37,231 nucleotides of DNA. It comes from an uncultured Pelagibacteraceae bacterium. GTDB lineage: Bacteria > Pseudomonadota > Alphaproteobacteria > Pelagibacterales > Pelagibacteraceae. The stretch is from NCBI GenBank assembly GCA_902618855.1, contig CACNCD010000008.1, forward strand, positions 1 through 37,231. Direction: 5' to 3'. Position 1 is the stretch's first letter; each line of letters begins with the position of its first letter. Under the pieces are notes generated by a model. It saw nothing but the letters and a program-made list of their open reading frames with translations, was not told where the DNA came from and did not search any database. The translations under genes and the position numbers were made by a program. This document shows, one piece after another, positions 1 through 8,840 of the stretch.

Positions 1-300
1 AAGCTCAATTACCGGTTTTTTAAATATACTCAGTGCATCTCTTATCGCAACTGATGTGTGAGTAAAACCTGCGGCATTTATTATTATTCCATCAATATTT
101 TTTCTTGCATTTTGTATAATATTTACTATTTCACCTTCTACATTCGATTGTGTAAATTCTAGATTAACACTTAACTCATTCGATTTTTTTAAACAATTTT
201 TTTTTAAATCTTCATAGGTTATAGACCCATATTGTGATTGTTCTCTTTCACCTAATAGATTAAGATTTGGTCCATTAATAATTAAAATATTATTACTCAT
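1..300 (-). CDS. aroQ: 3-dehydroquinate dehydratase, type II (C-terminus cut by window edge)
   Basis: Type II dehydroquinase converts 3-dehydroquinate to 3-dehydroshikimate in the cytoplasmic shikimate pathway to aromatic amino acids. Reading from the ATG at 300 leftward, the 100 visible residues contain the family's N-terminal NGPNLNLLGERE motif (about residues 9-20, with the catalytic tyrosine expected just after it, here Tyr24), then QSNVEGEIV and NAAGFTHTSVAIRDAL, the substrate-binding and dodecamer-core motifs. The family is about 145-150 residues, so roughly the last third lies outside the window. The start is 16 bp from the divergent thiS start, so the two genes must share or embed their promoters. 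The identification rests on these three motifs and is firm; only the missing C-terminus is unseen. Confidence 0.95.
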   Translation of the reverse strand, partial: MSNNILIINGPNLNLLGEREQSQYGSITYEDLKKNCLKKSNELSVNLEFTQSNVEGEIVNIIQNARKNIDGIIINAAGFTHTSVAIRDALSIFKKPVIEL

Positions 301-316
301 CTAATAATTATATATT

Positions 317-535
317 ATGAAAAAAATAAAAAAAATAAAAATTAAAATAAACGGTAAATTATCAACAATTAAAGATAAAGTTACTTTATATAGCTTGGTT
401 AAAAAACTAAAAGTACCACTTAAAAAGGTTGCAATTGAATTAAATCAAGAAATAGTTAATAAAAACAGTATAAAAAATATTAAATTAAAAAATAACGATA
501 AAATTGAAATAGTTCATTTTATAGGAGGTGGATAA
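317..535 (+). CDS. thiS: ThiS, sulfur-carrier protein for thiazole synthesis
   Basis: A 72-residue ubiquitin-like sulfur carrier. Its C-terminal glycine is adenylated and thiocarboxylated and donates sulfur to ThiG during synthesis of the thiazole half of thiamine. The protein has the beta-grasp pattern (KIKINGK near the start, a central hydrophobic helix [10 protein letters not shown], a late [18 protein letters not shown] strand) and ends in the required Gly-Gly. It is followed at once by thiG, which confirms the call. The first nine residues are unusually lysine/isoleucine-rich (codons almost only aaa and ata), and there is no Shine-Dalgarno sequence in the 16 bp upstream, so the mRNA may be leaderless or the true start may differ by a few codons. 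Confidence 0.92.
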   Translation: MKKIKKIKIKINGKLSTIKDKVTLYSLVKKLKVPLKKVAIELNQEIVNKNSIKNIKLKNNDKIEIVHFIGGG

Positions 536-539
536 TTTG
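523..539 (+). promoter_or_regulatory. Strong ribosome-binding site that sets a TTG start for thiG
   Basis: AGGAGG at 523-528 lies inside the last codons of thiS, 8 nt before a TTG at 537-539. The only other in-frame candidate, GTG at 528, starts inside the Shine-Dalgarno sequence itself and cannot use it. Spacing therefore favours TTG as the thiG start. This is inferred from spacing only. Confidence 0.65.
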
Positions 540-1310
540 AAAAAAGATCAATTAAAAATTGAGAACAAAAAATTTAATTCGAGACTGATTGTAGGCACCG
601 GTAAATATAAAAATATGTCTGAATGTGCAAAAGCAGTAAAGTTTTCTGGAGCTGAGATAGTTACTGTAGCGGTTAGGAGAGTTAATATTACTGATAAAAA
701 TAAACCATTATTAATGGATTATTTAGATCCAAAAAAAATTACATATTTACCTAATACTGCAGGCTGCTTCAATTCTAAGGAAGCTCTTAGGACTTTGAGG
801 TTAGCAAGGGAAATTGGTGGATGGAAATTAGTAAAACTTGAGGTTCTAGGAGATAAAAAAACTTTATATCCTGATATGATTGAAACATTGAATTCAACAA
901 AAATCCTAACAAAAGAAGGTTTTAATGTTATGGTTTATTGTACTGACGATCCACTTATGGCAAAAAAATTAGAAGATGTTGGAGCAAGTGCTATAATGCC
1001 TTTAGCAGCTCCAATAGGATCAGGTTTAGGAATCCAAAATAAAATTAATATTCAAATTATCAGACGCCAAACAAAATTACCGGTTATCATAGACGCCGGA
1101 CTTGGACAAGCTTCAGACGCCTCAATTGCAATGGAACTAGGGTGCGATGGAGTTTTGGTTAATACAGCAATTGCTATGGCAAAAAATCCTATTCAAATGG
1201 CTTTGGCTTTTAAAAATGCTGTTATTGCTGGAAGACAATCATATCTTTCTGGAAGAATTGAAAAAACTATTTTTGGAAAACCATCTTCACCAAAAAAAGG
1301 AATTATTTAA
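537..1310 (+). CDS. thiG: ThiG, thiazole synthase
   Basis: A TIM-barrel enzyme that joins 1-deoxy-xylulose 5-phosphate, dehydroglycine and ThiS-bound sulfur into the thiazole phosphate of thiamine. From the TTG at 537 it has 257 residues, the usual length. Visible motifs are [12 protein letters not shown] near the start, EIVTVAVRR, the substrate-loop LPNTAGC, KLEVLGD with the Schiff-base lysine, [13 protein letters not shown], and the phosphate-binding VIIDAGLG and [12 protein letters not shown]. It follows thiS directly, with the ribosome-binding site inside thiS, so the two are translationally linked. The stop shares a TTAA with the stop of the convergent RNase gene. No thiC, thiE or thiO is in the window, so the source of the pyrimidine half and of dehydroglycine cannot be judged here. 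Confidence 0.95.
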   Translation: MKKDQLKIENKKFNSRLIVGTGKYKNMSECAKAVKFSGAEIVTVAVRRVNITDKNKPLLMDYLDPKKITYLPNTAGCFNSKEALRTLRLAREIGGWKLVKLEVLGDKKTLYPDMIETLNSTKILTKEGFNVMVYCTDDPLMAKKLEDVGASAIMPLAAPIGSGLGIQNKINIQIIRRQTKLPVIIDAGLGQASDASIAMELGCDGVLVNTAIAMAKNPIQMALAFKNAVIAGRQSYLSGRIEKTIFGKPSSPKKGII

Positions 1311-3079
1311 TTTTTTTTTCTATGAAATTTTTTTCTAAAGAATTTTTTCTTTTTAAAAGAGGCTTTTCTAGAAATTTTTTTGACCTCTATTTCATTATTT
1401 TTAAGACTAGTAATCTTTCTAAGTTGTGAAAAATTTTCTATTTTTTCCAATGTTTTTTTAGATTTGTTTTGAAGATCAATAATATATTCTGGAATTATTA
1501 ACGAATTTTCAGATATTATTTTTATTTTAATTTTATTTTTTTTTTCAAAGTATTTTAAATCCTCAATAAAATTTTCTTTCATAAAATTTGAAACTTTTTC
1601 ACAAATTTTAAGCTCAACGAATTTCGCTTTATTTGAAATTGATTTTATTTCTATTAATTTTAAAACCTTAAAGGCAAAAGATTCATTTGTTAATGCAACT
1701 TCCCATTTAACAGAACTTTCCCTAAGTCTTTGTCTGGACATTTCAAGCAAACCAAAGTTACTAATTCTTCCTATTTGGATTCTAGCTCTATCTGTTCGGC
1801 ATTTTTCTTTAAGTCTTTTTTCGACATGTCTTCTATTACCAAAACTTAACATATCTATAAAATCTATAATTATCAGTCCAGACAAATCTCTAATTTTAAT
1901 TTGTCTTGATATTTCATCTGCTGCTTCAAGATTTGTATCTAAGGCTGTGCTTTCAACGTTTTTTTGTTTAATAGACTTACCGGAATTTACATCTATTGAA
2001 ACTAAGGCTTCTGTTGGATTTATTACTAGATAGCCACCTGAATTTAATTTGACTTGTGTATCAAAAATTTCATTTAGCTTAGTCTCTATATTTTCTTTAT
2101 AAAACAAAGGTATCTTATCACGATATTTTTTTATTTTTCTAACGTGGGTCGGCATTATCATTTTCATAAAATTTTGGGCTTTTTTGTATCCTTCGTTTCC
2201 CTCTACTATTATATTTTTTGTATCTTCATCATACATATCTCTCAAAGTTCTTTTTATAATTTCACTTTCTTGATGAATTAATGTAGGTGCAATAGAATTG
2301 ATTGCTGTTTCTTTTATAGAGTTCCAGACATTGATCAGATTTTGAAGATCATGATTTATTTCATTTTTTGTTTTATTTGATCCTGCTGTTCGAACAATCA
2401 AGCCCATTTCATGAGGTATTTCGATTTCATTAAGAATACTTCTTATTTTTTTTCTATCATTAGGGTTAAAAATTTTTCTAGAAATTCCACCTCCTTTTGG
2501 TGTGTTGGGCATTAAAACAATATATTTTCCCGCAATTGATATAAATGTTGTTAAAGCAGCTCCTTTAAGACCTCTTTCATCTTTTAAGACTTGTACAAGA
2601 ATAACTTGGTTTGGCTTTATAACCTCTTGAATTTTGTATCTCTTTGGACGAATTTTTTTTTCTTTTTTTTCATTTTCTTCTACATTGTTTAGGTTTTCAG
2701 GATTTTTTTCTACAGGGTCAGCAATTTCAAGATTACCTTCACTCAAATTTTTTTCTTCTATTTTTTGACTTTCTTTTTGAAGTTCTTCTCTTGCTTTTTC
2801 TTCTTCTTCTTTTATTTTTTGTAAATCACTTTGAGGAATTTGGTAGTAATCAGACTGGATATCATTAAAGGAAAGAAAACCATGTCTGTCTCTTCCAAAA
2901 TCAATGAAGGCAGCTTGTAATGACGGTTCTACTCTGCTAACTTTTCCTAAGTAAATGTTATTTTTGATTAGCTTACTTTTTATGCTTTCGTACTCGTAAT
3001 CCTCAATATATTCATTTGATTTAAGTACAACTCTTGTTTCATTTGGATGCGAAGCATCAATATATAAATTTTTTTCCAT
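1307..3079 (-). CDS. rne: Ribonuclease E/G family endoribonuclease, zinc-link motif absent
   Basis: A 590-residue RNase E/G that makes single-strand cuts in mRNA and rRNA precursors. The S1 RNA-binding domain spans about residues 38-175 and carries an acidic, Glu/Lys-rich insertion (about 83-145) typical of alphaproteobacterial RNase E. The catalytic domain follows, with the magnesium ligands in VSIDVNSGK (Asp363) and DFIDM (Asp406), and then [10 protein letters not shown] (444-453). Right after it, where the family normally has CPxCxG, the chain goes directly into [13 protein letters not shown] with no cysteine, so the zinc-link that holds dimers into tetramers is missing. The C-terminus is short and very basic, with no long degradosome scaffold. 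Divergent from the downstream penicillin-binding protein gene by 102 bp. rng is possible, but the S1 insertion favours rne. Confidence 0.9.
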   Translation of the reverse strand: MEKNLYIDASHPNETRVVLKSNEYIEDYEYESIKSKLIKNNIYLGKVSRVEPSLQAAFIDFGRDRHGFLSFNDIQSDYYQIPQSDLQKIKEEEEKAREELQKESQKIEEKNLSEGNLEIADPVEKNPENLNNVEENEKKEKKIRPKRYKIQEVIKPNQVILVQVLKDERGLKGAALTTFISIAGKYIVLMPNTPKGGGISRKIFNPNDRKKIRSILNEIEIPHEMGLIVRTAGSNKTKNEINHDLQNLINVWNSIKETAINSIAPTLIHQESEIIKRTLRDMYDEDTKNIIVEGNEGYKKAQNFMKMIMPTHVRKIKKYRDKIPLFYKENIETKLNEIFDTQVKLNSGGYLVINPTEALVSIDVNSGKSIKQKNVESTALDTNLEAADEISRQIKIRDLSGLIIIDFIDMLSFGNRRHVEKRLKEKCRTDRARIQIGRISNFGLLEMSRQRLRESSVKWEVALTNESFAFKVLKLIEIKSISNKAKFVELKICEKVSNFMKENFIEDLKYFEKKNKIKIKIISENSLIIPEYIIDLQNKSKKTLEKIENFSQLRKITSLKNNEIEVKKISRKASFKKKKFFRKKFHRKKN

Positions 3080-3181
3080 AAAATATTAGTTAATTGTTTC
3101 ATTTAATTTTATAATTTTTATAAATTTTGTTTATTTTTTGTGCCATATGTTTAACAAATTCATATATTAAATTATACAAAA

Positions 3182-5521
3182 ATGAGTCAATTTATTAAAA
3201 AAATTTTAATACTGGTTTCCAGCGTATTTTTATTTATTGCAATATGTATACTTGCAGTTTTATGGGTATTTTCAAATAATTTACCAGATTATAGGTTTTT
3301 AAAGAATTATAAACCACCAGTATCAAGCAAAGTTTATTCAGGTGAAGGGGAACTTGTAAGTGATTTTTCCTCAGAAAAAAGAATATTCGTTCCTTATGAA
3401 GCTATTCCTAAAAAAATAATACATTCTTTTCTATCAGCAGAGGATAAAAATTTTTTTACTCACCCTGGAGTTGATGCAAAAGGGGTATTAAGAGCAATAA
3501 TAAATAATATTTACAATTTCATCTATTCAAAAAGATTAGAAGGAGCCTCCACAATTACACAACAAGTAGCCAAGAATTTTTTATTAACTAATGAAGTTAG
3601 TTTTAAAAGAAAATTAAAAGAAGCTATTCTAGCATTTAGAATTGAGAGGGCATTAAGCAAAGAACGAATTTTAGAACTTTATCTTAATCAAATATATTTA
3701 GGAGAAGGAACTTATGGCATTGCCTCAGCGAGTCTTAAATATTTTGATCAACCTATTAATGAACTAGGATACGAACAGTCTGCCCTTCTTGCTGCTTTAC
3801 CCAAGGCTCCCAGTCGATATAACCCTTATAAAAACATTAAAGTAGCTAAGTTTAGAAGAAATTTAGTTTTAAAAAATTTGTTTGATAATGATTATATAAG
3901 CCAGGAAGATTATGAGAAATATAAAAAAAGTGAAATTATACTTAAAAAAAGAAAAAAAATATATTTAGAGGATACAAGATATTATGTTGAAGATATAAGA
4001 AAAAATATTGTAGAAAAATTTGGTTTTGAAAAAGTCTATAAACAGGGTTTTAATATAAAAACTCCTTTAAATTTAAATTTACAGAATGTAGCTACAAACT
4101 CGTTAAGAAAAGGTCTTATTGAATACGATCAAAGAAGAGGCTGGAGGGGACCAATTTCAAATAAAAAATTAACCCAGAATTGGAATAAAGATTTAGAAGA
4201 TCATTTTCTTGAAAAATCTTTAGATTGGCAAATAGCAATTGTAAAAAAAATAAATGAATACTCTGCCGATATTGAAATAACAAATAAAAAAAAGGGAAAG
4301 ATTGATTCTTTAGGAGTAGCATGGACAAAAAAAAAAATTGGAAACTTATTTAAAATTGGGGATATTGTTTACGTTAAACAAAAAGAAAATAATTTTTATG
4401 AATTAAAGCAATTACCTAAAGCTAATGGATCTATCATAGTTATGGACCCGTTTACCGGCCGAGTTCTTGCGCTAAATGGTGGTTTTAGTTTTAAAAAAAG
4501 CGAGTTTAATAGAGCAACGCAGGCATTTAGACAACCTGGATCGGCGTTTAAACCATTTATTTATACTTTAGCTTTAGAAAATAAATATTCTCCTTCAACA
4601 TTAATTCTTGATGCTCCTCTGGTTTTAGAGCAAGGAACAGATCTTAAAATGTGGAAACCAGAAAACTATGGAAAAAAATTTTATGGTCCATCAACTTTAA
4701 GAACAGGTTTAGAGAAATCTAGGAACTTAATGACAGTAAGAGTCGCACAAGATTTAGGGATTAAAAAAATTGTAGATTTTTCAAAAACTCTAGGAATTTA
4801 TGAAAATCCAGATGAGTTATTATCAATTTCTCTTGGATCTACCGAAACAACGCTTTTAAAATTAACTACTGCTTACTGCTCTTTCGTAAATGGTGGAAAG
4901 CTAGTTAAACCAATTATGATTGATAGAATTCAAGATAGTGAAGGAAATACAATCTACAATTCAGAGAAAAGAATTTGTGATAATTGTAAACATATATCTT
5001 TTGAAAGCGAGAGTACTCCTAAAATTTTAGATAATTTTAAACAGATTTTTTCACCAGAAAGTGCATATCAAATGACATCAATGTTAGAAGGTGTAGTAAA
5101 AAGAGGCACTGGAAAGAAACTTAAAGATTTAAATTTAGATATTGCCGGCAAAACAGGAACTACAAATAAAAATACTGATACTTGGTTTATAGGTTTTACA
5201 TCTAAATTAGTTATAGGTGTTTATGTTGGAATGGATGAACCAAAACCTTTAGGAAAATTTGAGACAGGTGCCAAAACTGCAATGCCAATTTTTAAAGAAT
5301 TTGTTAAAAAAGCTGTCAAAAAAAAAGATGCCAGACCTTTTAAGGTAGCAGACAATATAACCATGATGGTTGTTGATCCACTAAGTGGAAAAAAAACTAG
5401 TTTTGCATCCAAAAAAACAATAATTGAGGTATTTAAAAATAATAATCAATCAACAATAGAAGACGAAAATATTGATATTAATAATAGATTTAGAAACAAT
5501 AATATATTAAGGTTTTACTAA
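3182..5521 (+). CDS. mrcA: Penicillin-binding protein 1A (bifunctional transglycosylase/transpeptidase)
   Basis: A class A penicillin-binding protein of 779 residues that polymerises and cross-links peptidoglycan in the periplasm. There is one N-terminal membrane anchor (about residues 7-30). The GT51 transglycosylase domain has SAEDKNFF with catalytic Glu87 and GASTITQQVAKN (121-132). The transpeptidase domain has the serine motif SAFK (Ser454, Lys457), the SRN motif (Ser513-Asn515) and KTGT (from Lys657). Segment 300-430 between them is the PBP1A-type OB-like insertion. The gene ends with a TAA whose last A is the first base of the prfB ATG, so the two are probably co-transcribed. Length and motif order are normal for the family. 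Confidence 0.95.
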   Translation: MSQFIKKILILVSSVFLFIAICILAVLWVFSNNLPDYRFLKNYKPPVSSKVYSGEGELVSDFSSEKRIFVPYEAIPKKIIHSFLSAEDKNFFTHPGVDAKGVLRAIINNIYNFIYSKRLEGASTITQQVAKNFLLTNEVSFKRKLKEAILAFRIERALSKERILELYLNQIYLGEGTYGIASASLKYFDQPINELGYEQSALLAALPKAPSRYNPYKNIKVAKFRRNLVLKNLFDNDYISQEDYEKYKKSEIILKKRKKIYLEDTRYYVEDIRKNIVEKFGFEKVYKQGFNIKTPLNLNLQNVATNSLRKGLIEYDQRRGWRGPISNKKLTQNWNKDLEDHFLEKSLDWQIAIVKKINEYSADIEITNKKKGKIDSLGVAWTKKKIGNLFKIGDIVYVKQKENNFYELKQLPKANGSIIVMDPFTGRVLALNGGFSFKKSEFNRATQAFRQPGSAFKPFIYTLALENKYSPSTLILDAPLVLEQGTDLKMWKPENYGKKFYGPSTLRTGLEKSRNLMTVRVAQDLGIKKIVDFSKTLGIYENPDELLSISLGSTETTLLKLTTAYCSFVNGGKLVKPIMIDRIQDSEGNTIYNSEKRICDNCKHISFESESTPKILDNFKQIFSPESAYQMTSMLEGVVKRGTGKKLKDLNLDIAGKTGTTNKNTDTWFIGFTSKLVIGVYVGMDEPKPLGKFETGAKTAMPIFKEFVKKAVKKKDARPFKVADNITMMVVDPLSGKKTSFASKKTIIEVFKNNNQSTIEDENIDINNRFRNNNILRFY

Positions 5522-6619
5522 TGGAAAATGATTTTTTAACTAATAAAAAAGAAGTTTTAAGAGTTTCTCAAAGAATTAAGGAGTATCTTTGAGAAGAATA
5601 AAATAAAATCAACTCTCGAAAAAAATAACCAAAAAATACTAAAATCTGATTTTTGGAAAAATAAATCAGAGGCTCAAAAAGTTCTAAAAGAGAAAAAACT
5701 CCACGAAGATTTAATTAATTCATATGAAAAAGCTATCAAAGACCTTAACGATTTAGATGAACTTCAAAAACTTGCAATTGAAGAAAATAATCAAGCAATT
5801 ATTAATGAAAATTTAAACAAAATAAATATTTTAAAAAATATAACAAAAAAAAATGAAACAAAGTGTTTTCTCTCAAGTGAAAATGATACTTTGGATTGTT
5901 ATTTAGAAATACATGCAGGCGCAGGTGGAACCGAAAGTCAAGATTGGGCTGAAATGTTAAGACGAATGTATGTTAAATGGTCTAATAATAAAAATCATAA
6001 GTTTAATATTATTAGTGAACACAAAGGTGATGAAGCAGGATTAAAATCTTCAACAATTAAAATAGAGGGTGATTATGTATATGGTTTGTTGAAATCAGAA
6101 TCTGGCATACACAGATTAGTAAGAATTTCACCGTTTGACTCCGGAGCAAGAAGACACACTAGTTTTGCAAGTGTTTGGGTTTATCCTGTAATAGATGAAA
6201 ACGTTAATATTGAAATAAAAGAAAAGGATCTTAGAATCGATACATATAGATCTAGTGGAGCAGGAGGACAACACGTTAATACAACCGATAGCGCTGTTAG
6301 AATTACTCATATTCCCTCAAAAATTGTCGTCCAATGTCAAAATGAAAGATCACAACATAAAAATAAAGAAACTTGTATGAATATGTTAAAAGCAAGACTT
6401 TATGATTATGAAATAAAAAAACGAGAAAAGGAAACAGAAAACTTGGAAAGTTCTAAATCAGATATTGGCTGGGGTCATCAAATAAGATCTTATGTTTTAC
6501 ACCCATATCGTTTAGTCAAAGACAACAGAACAAATCACGAAAGCACAAATCCAGATAAAGTTTTGGATGGAGAGATTGATGAATTTTTAGAAAGCTCACT
6601 ATATAAAATAAATGCTTAG
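5521..6619 (+). CDS. prfB: Peptide chain release factor 2, expressed by programmed +1 frameshift
   Basis: RF2 recognises UGA and UAA stop codons and triggers peptide release on the ribosome. The gene opens in one frame from the ATG at 5521 for 23 codons and meets an in-frame TGA at 5590-5592. Reading continues one base later from 5591 and runs to the TAA at 6617-6619. The joined product is 365 residues, the same as E. coli RF2. It has the anticodon-like SPF tripeptide (about residues 203-205) and the catalytic GGQ (about 248-250), each about two residues from the E. coli position. The frameshift gives autoregulation: when RF2 is scarce the ribosome pauses at TGA and slips. The start overlaps the preceding stop by one base, and the 3' end overlaps the AsmA-like gene by 8 bp. 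Confidence 0.96.
5578..5593 (+). promoter_or_regulatory. prfB programmed +1 frameshift site
   Basis: An internal Shine-Dalgarno AAGGAG (5578-5583) is followed by TAT, the slippery CTT (5587-5589) and TGA (5590-5592), then G. Shine-Dalgarno, three bases, CTT and TGA is the arrangement of the E. coli prfB recoding site. The stop context here is TGAG rather than the usual TGAC. Confidence 0.95.
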
Positions 6620-8840
6620 AACATTAACAAAGTTTTTACTCTATTTAATTGTCCTTCTTGGATTATTAATTGGTTATTTAAGTGTATTTGGCATTGAAAC
6701 AAATAGTTTTAATAAACTAATTAAGAAGGAAGTATCGAAATCAAATGAAAATGTTAATGCAAAATTAGAAAATGTTAAAATATTATTAAATTTATCTAGG
6801 TTTTCTATAAATCTTCAAGCTTCAGATGTAGACTTATTATTTGAAAACAAGATAATTAAACTCAAAAATATTTCAACTAACTATTCTTTAAAATCTTTTA
6901 TAAATAGGGAATTTGGGATAAAAAATGTTTTTATATCAACCAAAGATAATAACCTTAATGATATAATAAGTTTTATAAGAGTTTATAAAAATAGTGCCCA
7001 ATTAATCATACTTGATAAAGTTTTAAGCAAAGGTTCACTCAAGGCAAATTTAGAAATTAACTTTAAGAATGATGGAAATATAGACGAGAATTACAAAATT
7101 GAGGGTAAAATAAAAGGAGTACAAATAAATTTATTAAACAAAAACAAGATATCCAAAATTGATTTTGATTTCGATATCCAAAAAAAAAAATATCTACTTA
7201 AAAATACTAAAGCTGAATTTAAGGGAATTAAATTTTCAGCTCCTGATATAAAAATTACAGATAGAGAAAAATCTTTTTTTGTAGAGGGGAATATAAATAG
7301 TCAAACTGGTGAAATTAATAAGCAAATATTATCAATTTTTGCAAAAAAAGCTTTAGAAAATTTAGATATAAAAAACTTAAAACTTAGTTCAGAAAATAAT
7401 TTTTCTTTTATAATAAACAAAAAATTTAAAATTTCTGATTTATTGATTAAATCCAAAATCGATTTAAAGAACTCTGATTTTAAAATCAACCTAGAAAAAA
7501 TAAAAAAAATACATACAAAAAATGATGGATATGTAAACTTCAAAGATCATAAAATCCAATTAGATATTGCAGAAAATAAGATAGTAATTAAAGGTGAAGG
7601 CAAATATTTACTAGACAAAGAAAGCGAAAAAATAAGTTATGTCGTTTCAAATTTGAAAGAAAAATTAGAATTTAACACAAAATTAGATTTAAATAAAAAA
7701 TATATTAATTTAAAAATATTAGATTATGAGAAAGATGAAACTACAAATGCTTCATTGTTTATCGAGGGTGAATATAAAAATAATCAAAATTTAAAATTTA
7801 AAAAAATTTTATTAAGTCAGTCCAAAAATAGTTTTTTAATAAATAATTTAAATTTAACTAAAGACTTTAAAATTGACTATATTGATTTAATTGATTTAGA
7901 TTTTATAAATAAAAATGAAAAAATAAGCAAAATTACTTTAAAAAAAAATAAAAATAATTATGAAATTAAAAGTAAAATTTTCGATAGCAGCAATTTATTA
8001 GAGGAGATTTTGTTTGGAGAAGATGAAGGAGGAATATCAAAATTTTTTAATAATTTAAATGCAGGGATTAAGATAGAACTAGATAAAGTTTTTATAGGGG
8101 ATAGTGATTTTTTAAAAAATTTAAATAGTGAAATAAGATTTAGGGAAAATGAGCTGGTAAACTTAGATTTGTCGGGTACTTTTGTAGACAATAAAAAAAT
8201 TAATTTAACGATAAGAACCAATCAAAATAATGAAAAAATAACAACTTTGTTTTCAGAAAGTGCTAAACCTTTAGTTAAAAAATATAAATTTATAAAGGGC
8301 TTTGAGGAAGGATCGCTAGATTTTTACTCTGTAAAGAAAAATAAAATATCAAATTCAAAATTAAAAATTGTTAATTTTAAACTTAAAGAAGTACCAGCTT
8401 TAACAAAAATTTTAACTCTAGCTTCCTTACAAGGTATTGCAGATTTGCTCACTGGAGAAGGTATTCGTTTTGATGAGTTTGATATGGACTTTAGTAGCAA
8501 AAAAAACCTTATGACTATTAATGAAATTTACTCAATAGGGCCGGCCATATCCTTAATGATGGAAGGTTACGTTCAAGGCAAAGAATTGGTTAGTCTTAAA
8601 GGAACTTTAGTTCCAGCTACAACTCTAAACAAATTTGTAGGATCAATTCCAGTTTTAGGAAAAATTTTGGTTGGAAAGAAAACAGGCGAGGGAGTTTTTG
8701 GAGTTAGCTTTAAGATTAAAGGTCCACCAAAAAATTTAAAAACGACTGTCAACCCAATTAAAACATTAACACCTAGATTTATTACAAGAACCTTGGAAAA
8801 AATTAAAAAAGATGGAGTTGAGGTAAAAAGCACACCTTAA
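6612..8840 (+). CDS. AsmA/YhdP-like envelope protein
   Basis: A 742-residue protein with one N-terminal membrane anchor (about residues 7-27) and a long lysine/asparagine-rich beta-strand body. The last 150 residues have the AsmA-like C-terminal signature: LASLQGIADLLTGEGIRFDEFD, a stretch ending LKGTLVPA, then NKFVGSIPVLGKILVG and GVSFKIKGPPKNLKTTVNP. Proteins of this group are anchored in the inner membrane, reach across the periplasm and are implicated in lipid transport to the outer membrane and in outer-membrane biogenesis. That role is family knowledge; nothing here fixes the cargo. It overlaps prfB by 8 bp and shares a TTAA stop with the convergent tyrS. An A11 tract lies in the coding region at 7180-7190. 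Confidence 0.8.
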   Translation: MLRTLTKFLLYLIVLLGLLIGYLSVFGIETNSFNKLIKKEVSKSNENVNAKLENVKILLNLSRFSINLQASDVDLLFENKIIKLKNISTNYSLKSFINREFGIKNVFISTKDNNLNDIISFIRVYKNSAQLIILDKVLSKGSLKANLEINFKNDGNIDENYKIEGKIKGVQINLLNKNKISKIDFDFDIQKKKYLLKNTKAEFKGIKFSAPDIKITDREKSFFVEGNINSQTGEINKQILSIFAKKALENLDIKNLKLSSENNFSFIINKKFKISDLLIKSKIDLKNSDFKINLEKIKKIHTKNDGYVNFKDHKIQLDIAENKIVIKGEGKYLLDKESEKISYVVSNLKEKLEFNTKLDLNKKYINLKILDYEKDETTNASLFIEGEYKNNQNLKFKKILLSQSKNSFLINNLNLTKDFKIDYIDLIDLDFINKNEKISKITLKKNKNNYEIKSKIFDSSNLLEEILFGEDEGGISKFFNNLNAGIKIELDKVFIGDSDFLKNLNSEIRFRENELVNLDLSGTFVDNKKINLTIRTNQNNEKITTLFSESAKPLVKKYKFIKGFEEGSLDFYSVKKNKISNSKLKIVNFKLKEVPALTKILTLASLQGIADLLTGEGIRFDEFDMDFSSKKNLMTINEIYSIGPAISLMMEGYVQGKELVSLKGTLVPATTLNKFVGSIPVLGKILVGKKTGEGVFGVSFKIKGPPKNLKTTVNPIKTLTPRFITRTLEKIKKDGVEVKSTP

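Noticed and set aside
1147..1338. Second plus-strand frame over the end of thiG
   Set aside because: It overlaps conserved thiG sequence in another frame and gives a Trp/Leu/Phe-rich product with no family resemblance.
2644..2868. Open frame on the plus strand opposite the RNase E gene
   Set aside because: It lies opposite the acidic Glu/Lys-rich insertion, whose complement yields a Phe/Leu-rich artefact.
3080..3181. Specific -35/-10 boxes in the RNase E / PBP1A divergent gap
   Set aside because: Several AT-rich matches exist and none stands out; calling one would be guesswork.
5521..5592. In-frame TGA early in prfB, as if the gene were broken
   Set aside because: The AAGGAG-TAT-CTT-TGA arrangement is the standard programmed frameshift, and the joined product has the full RF2 length and motifs.
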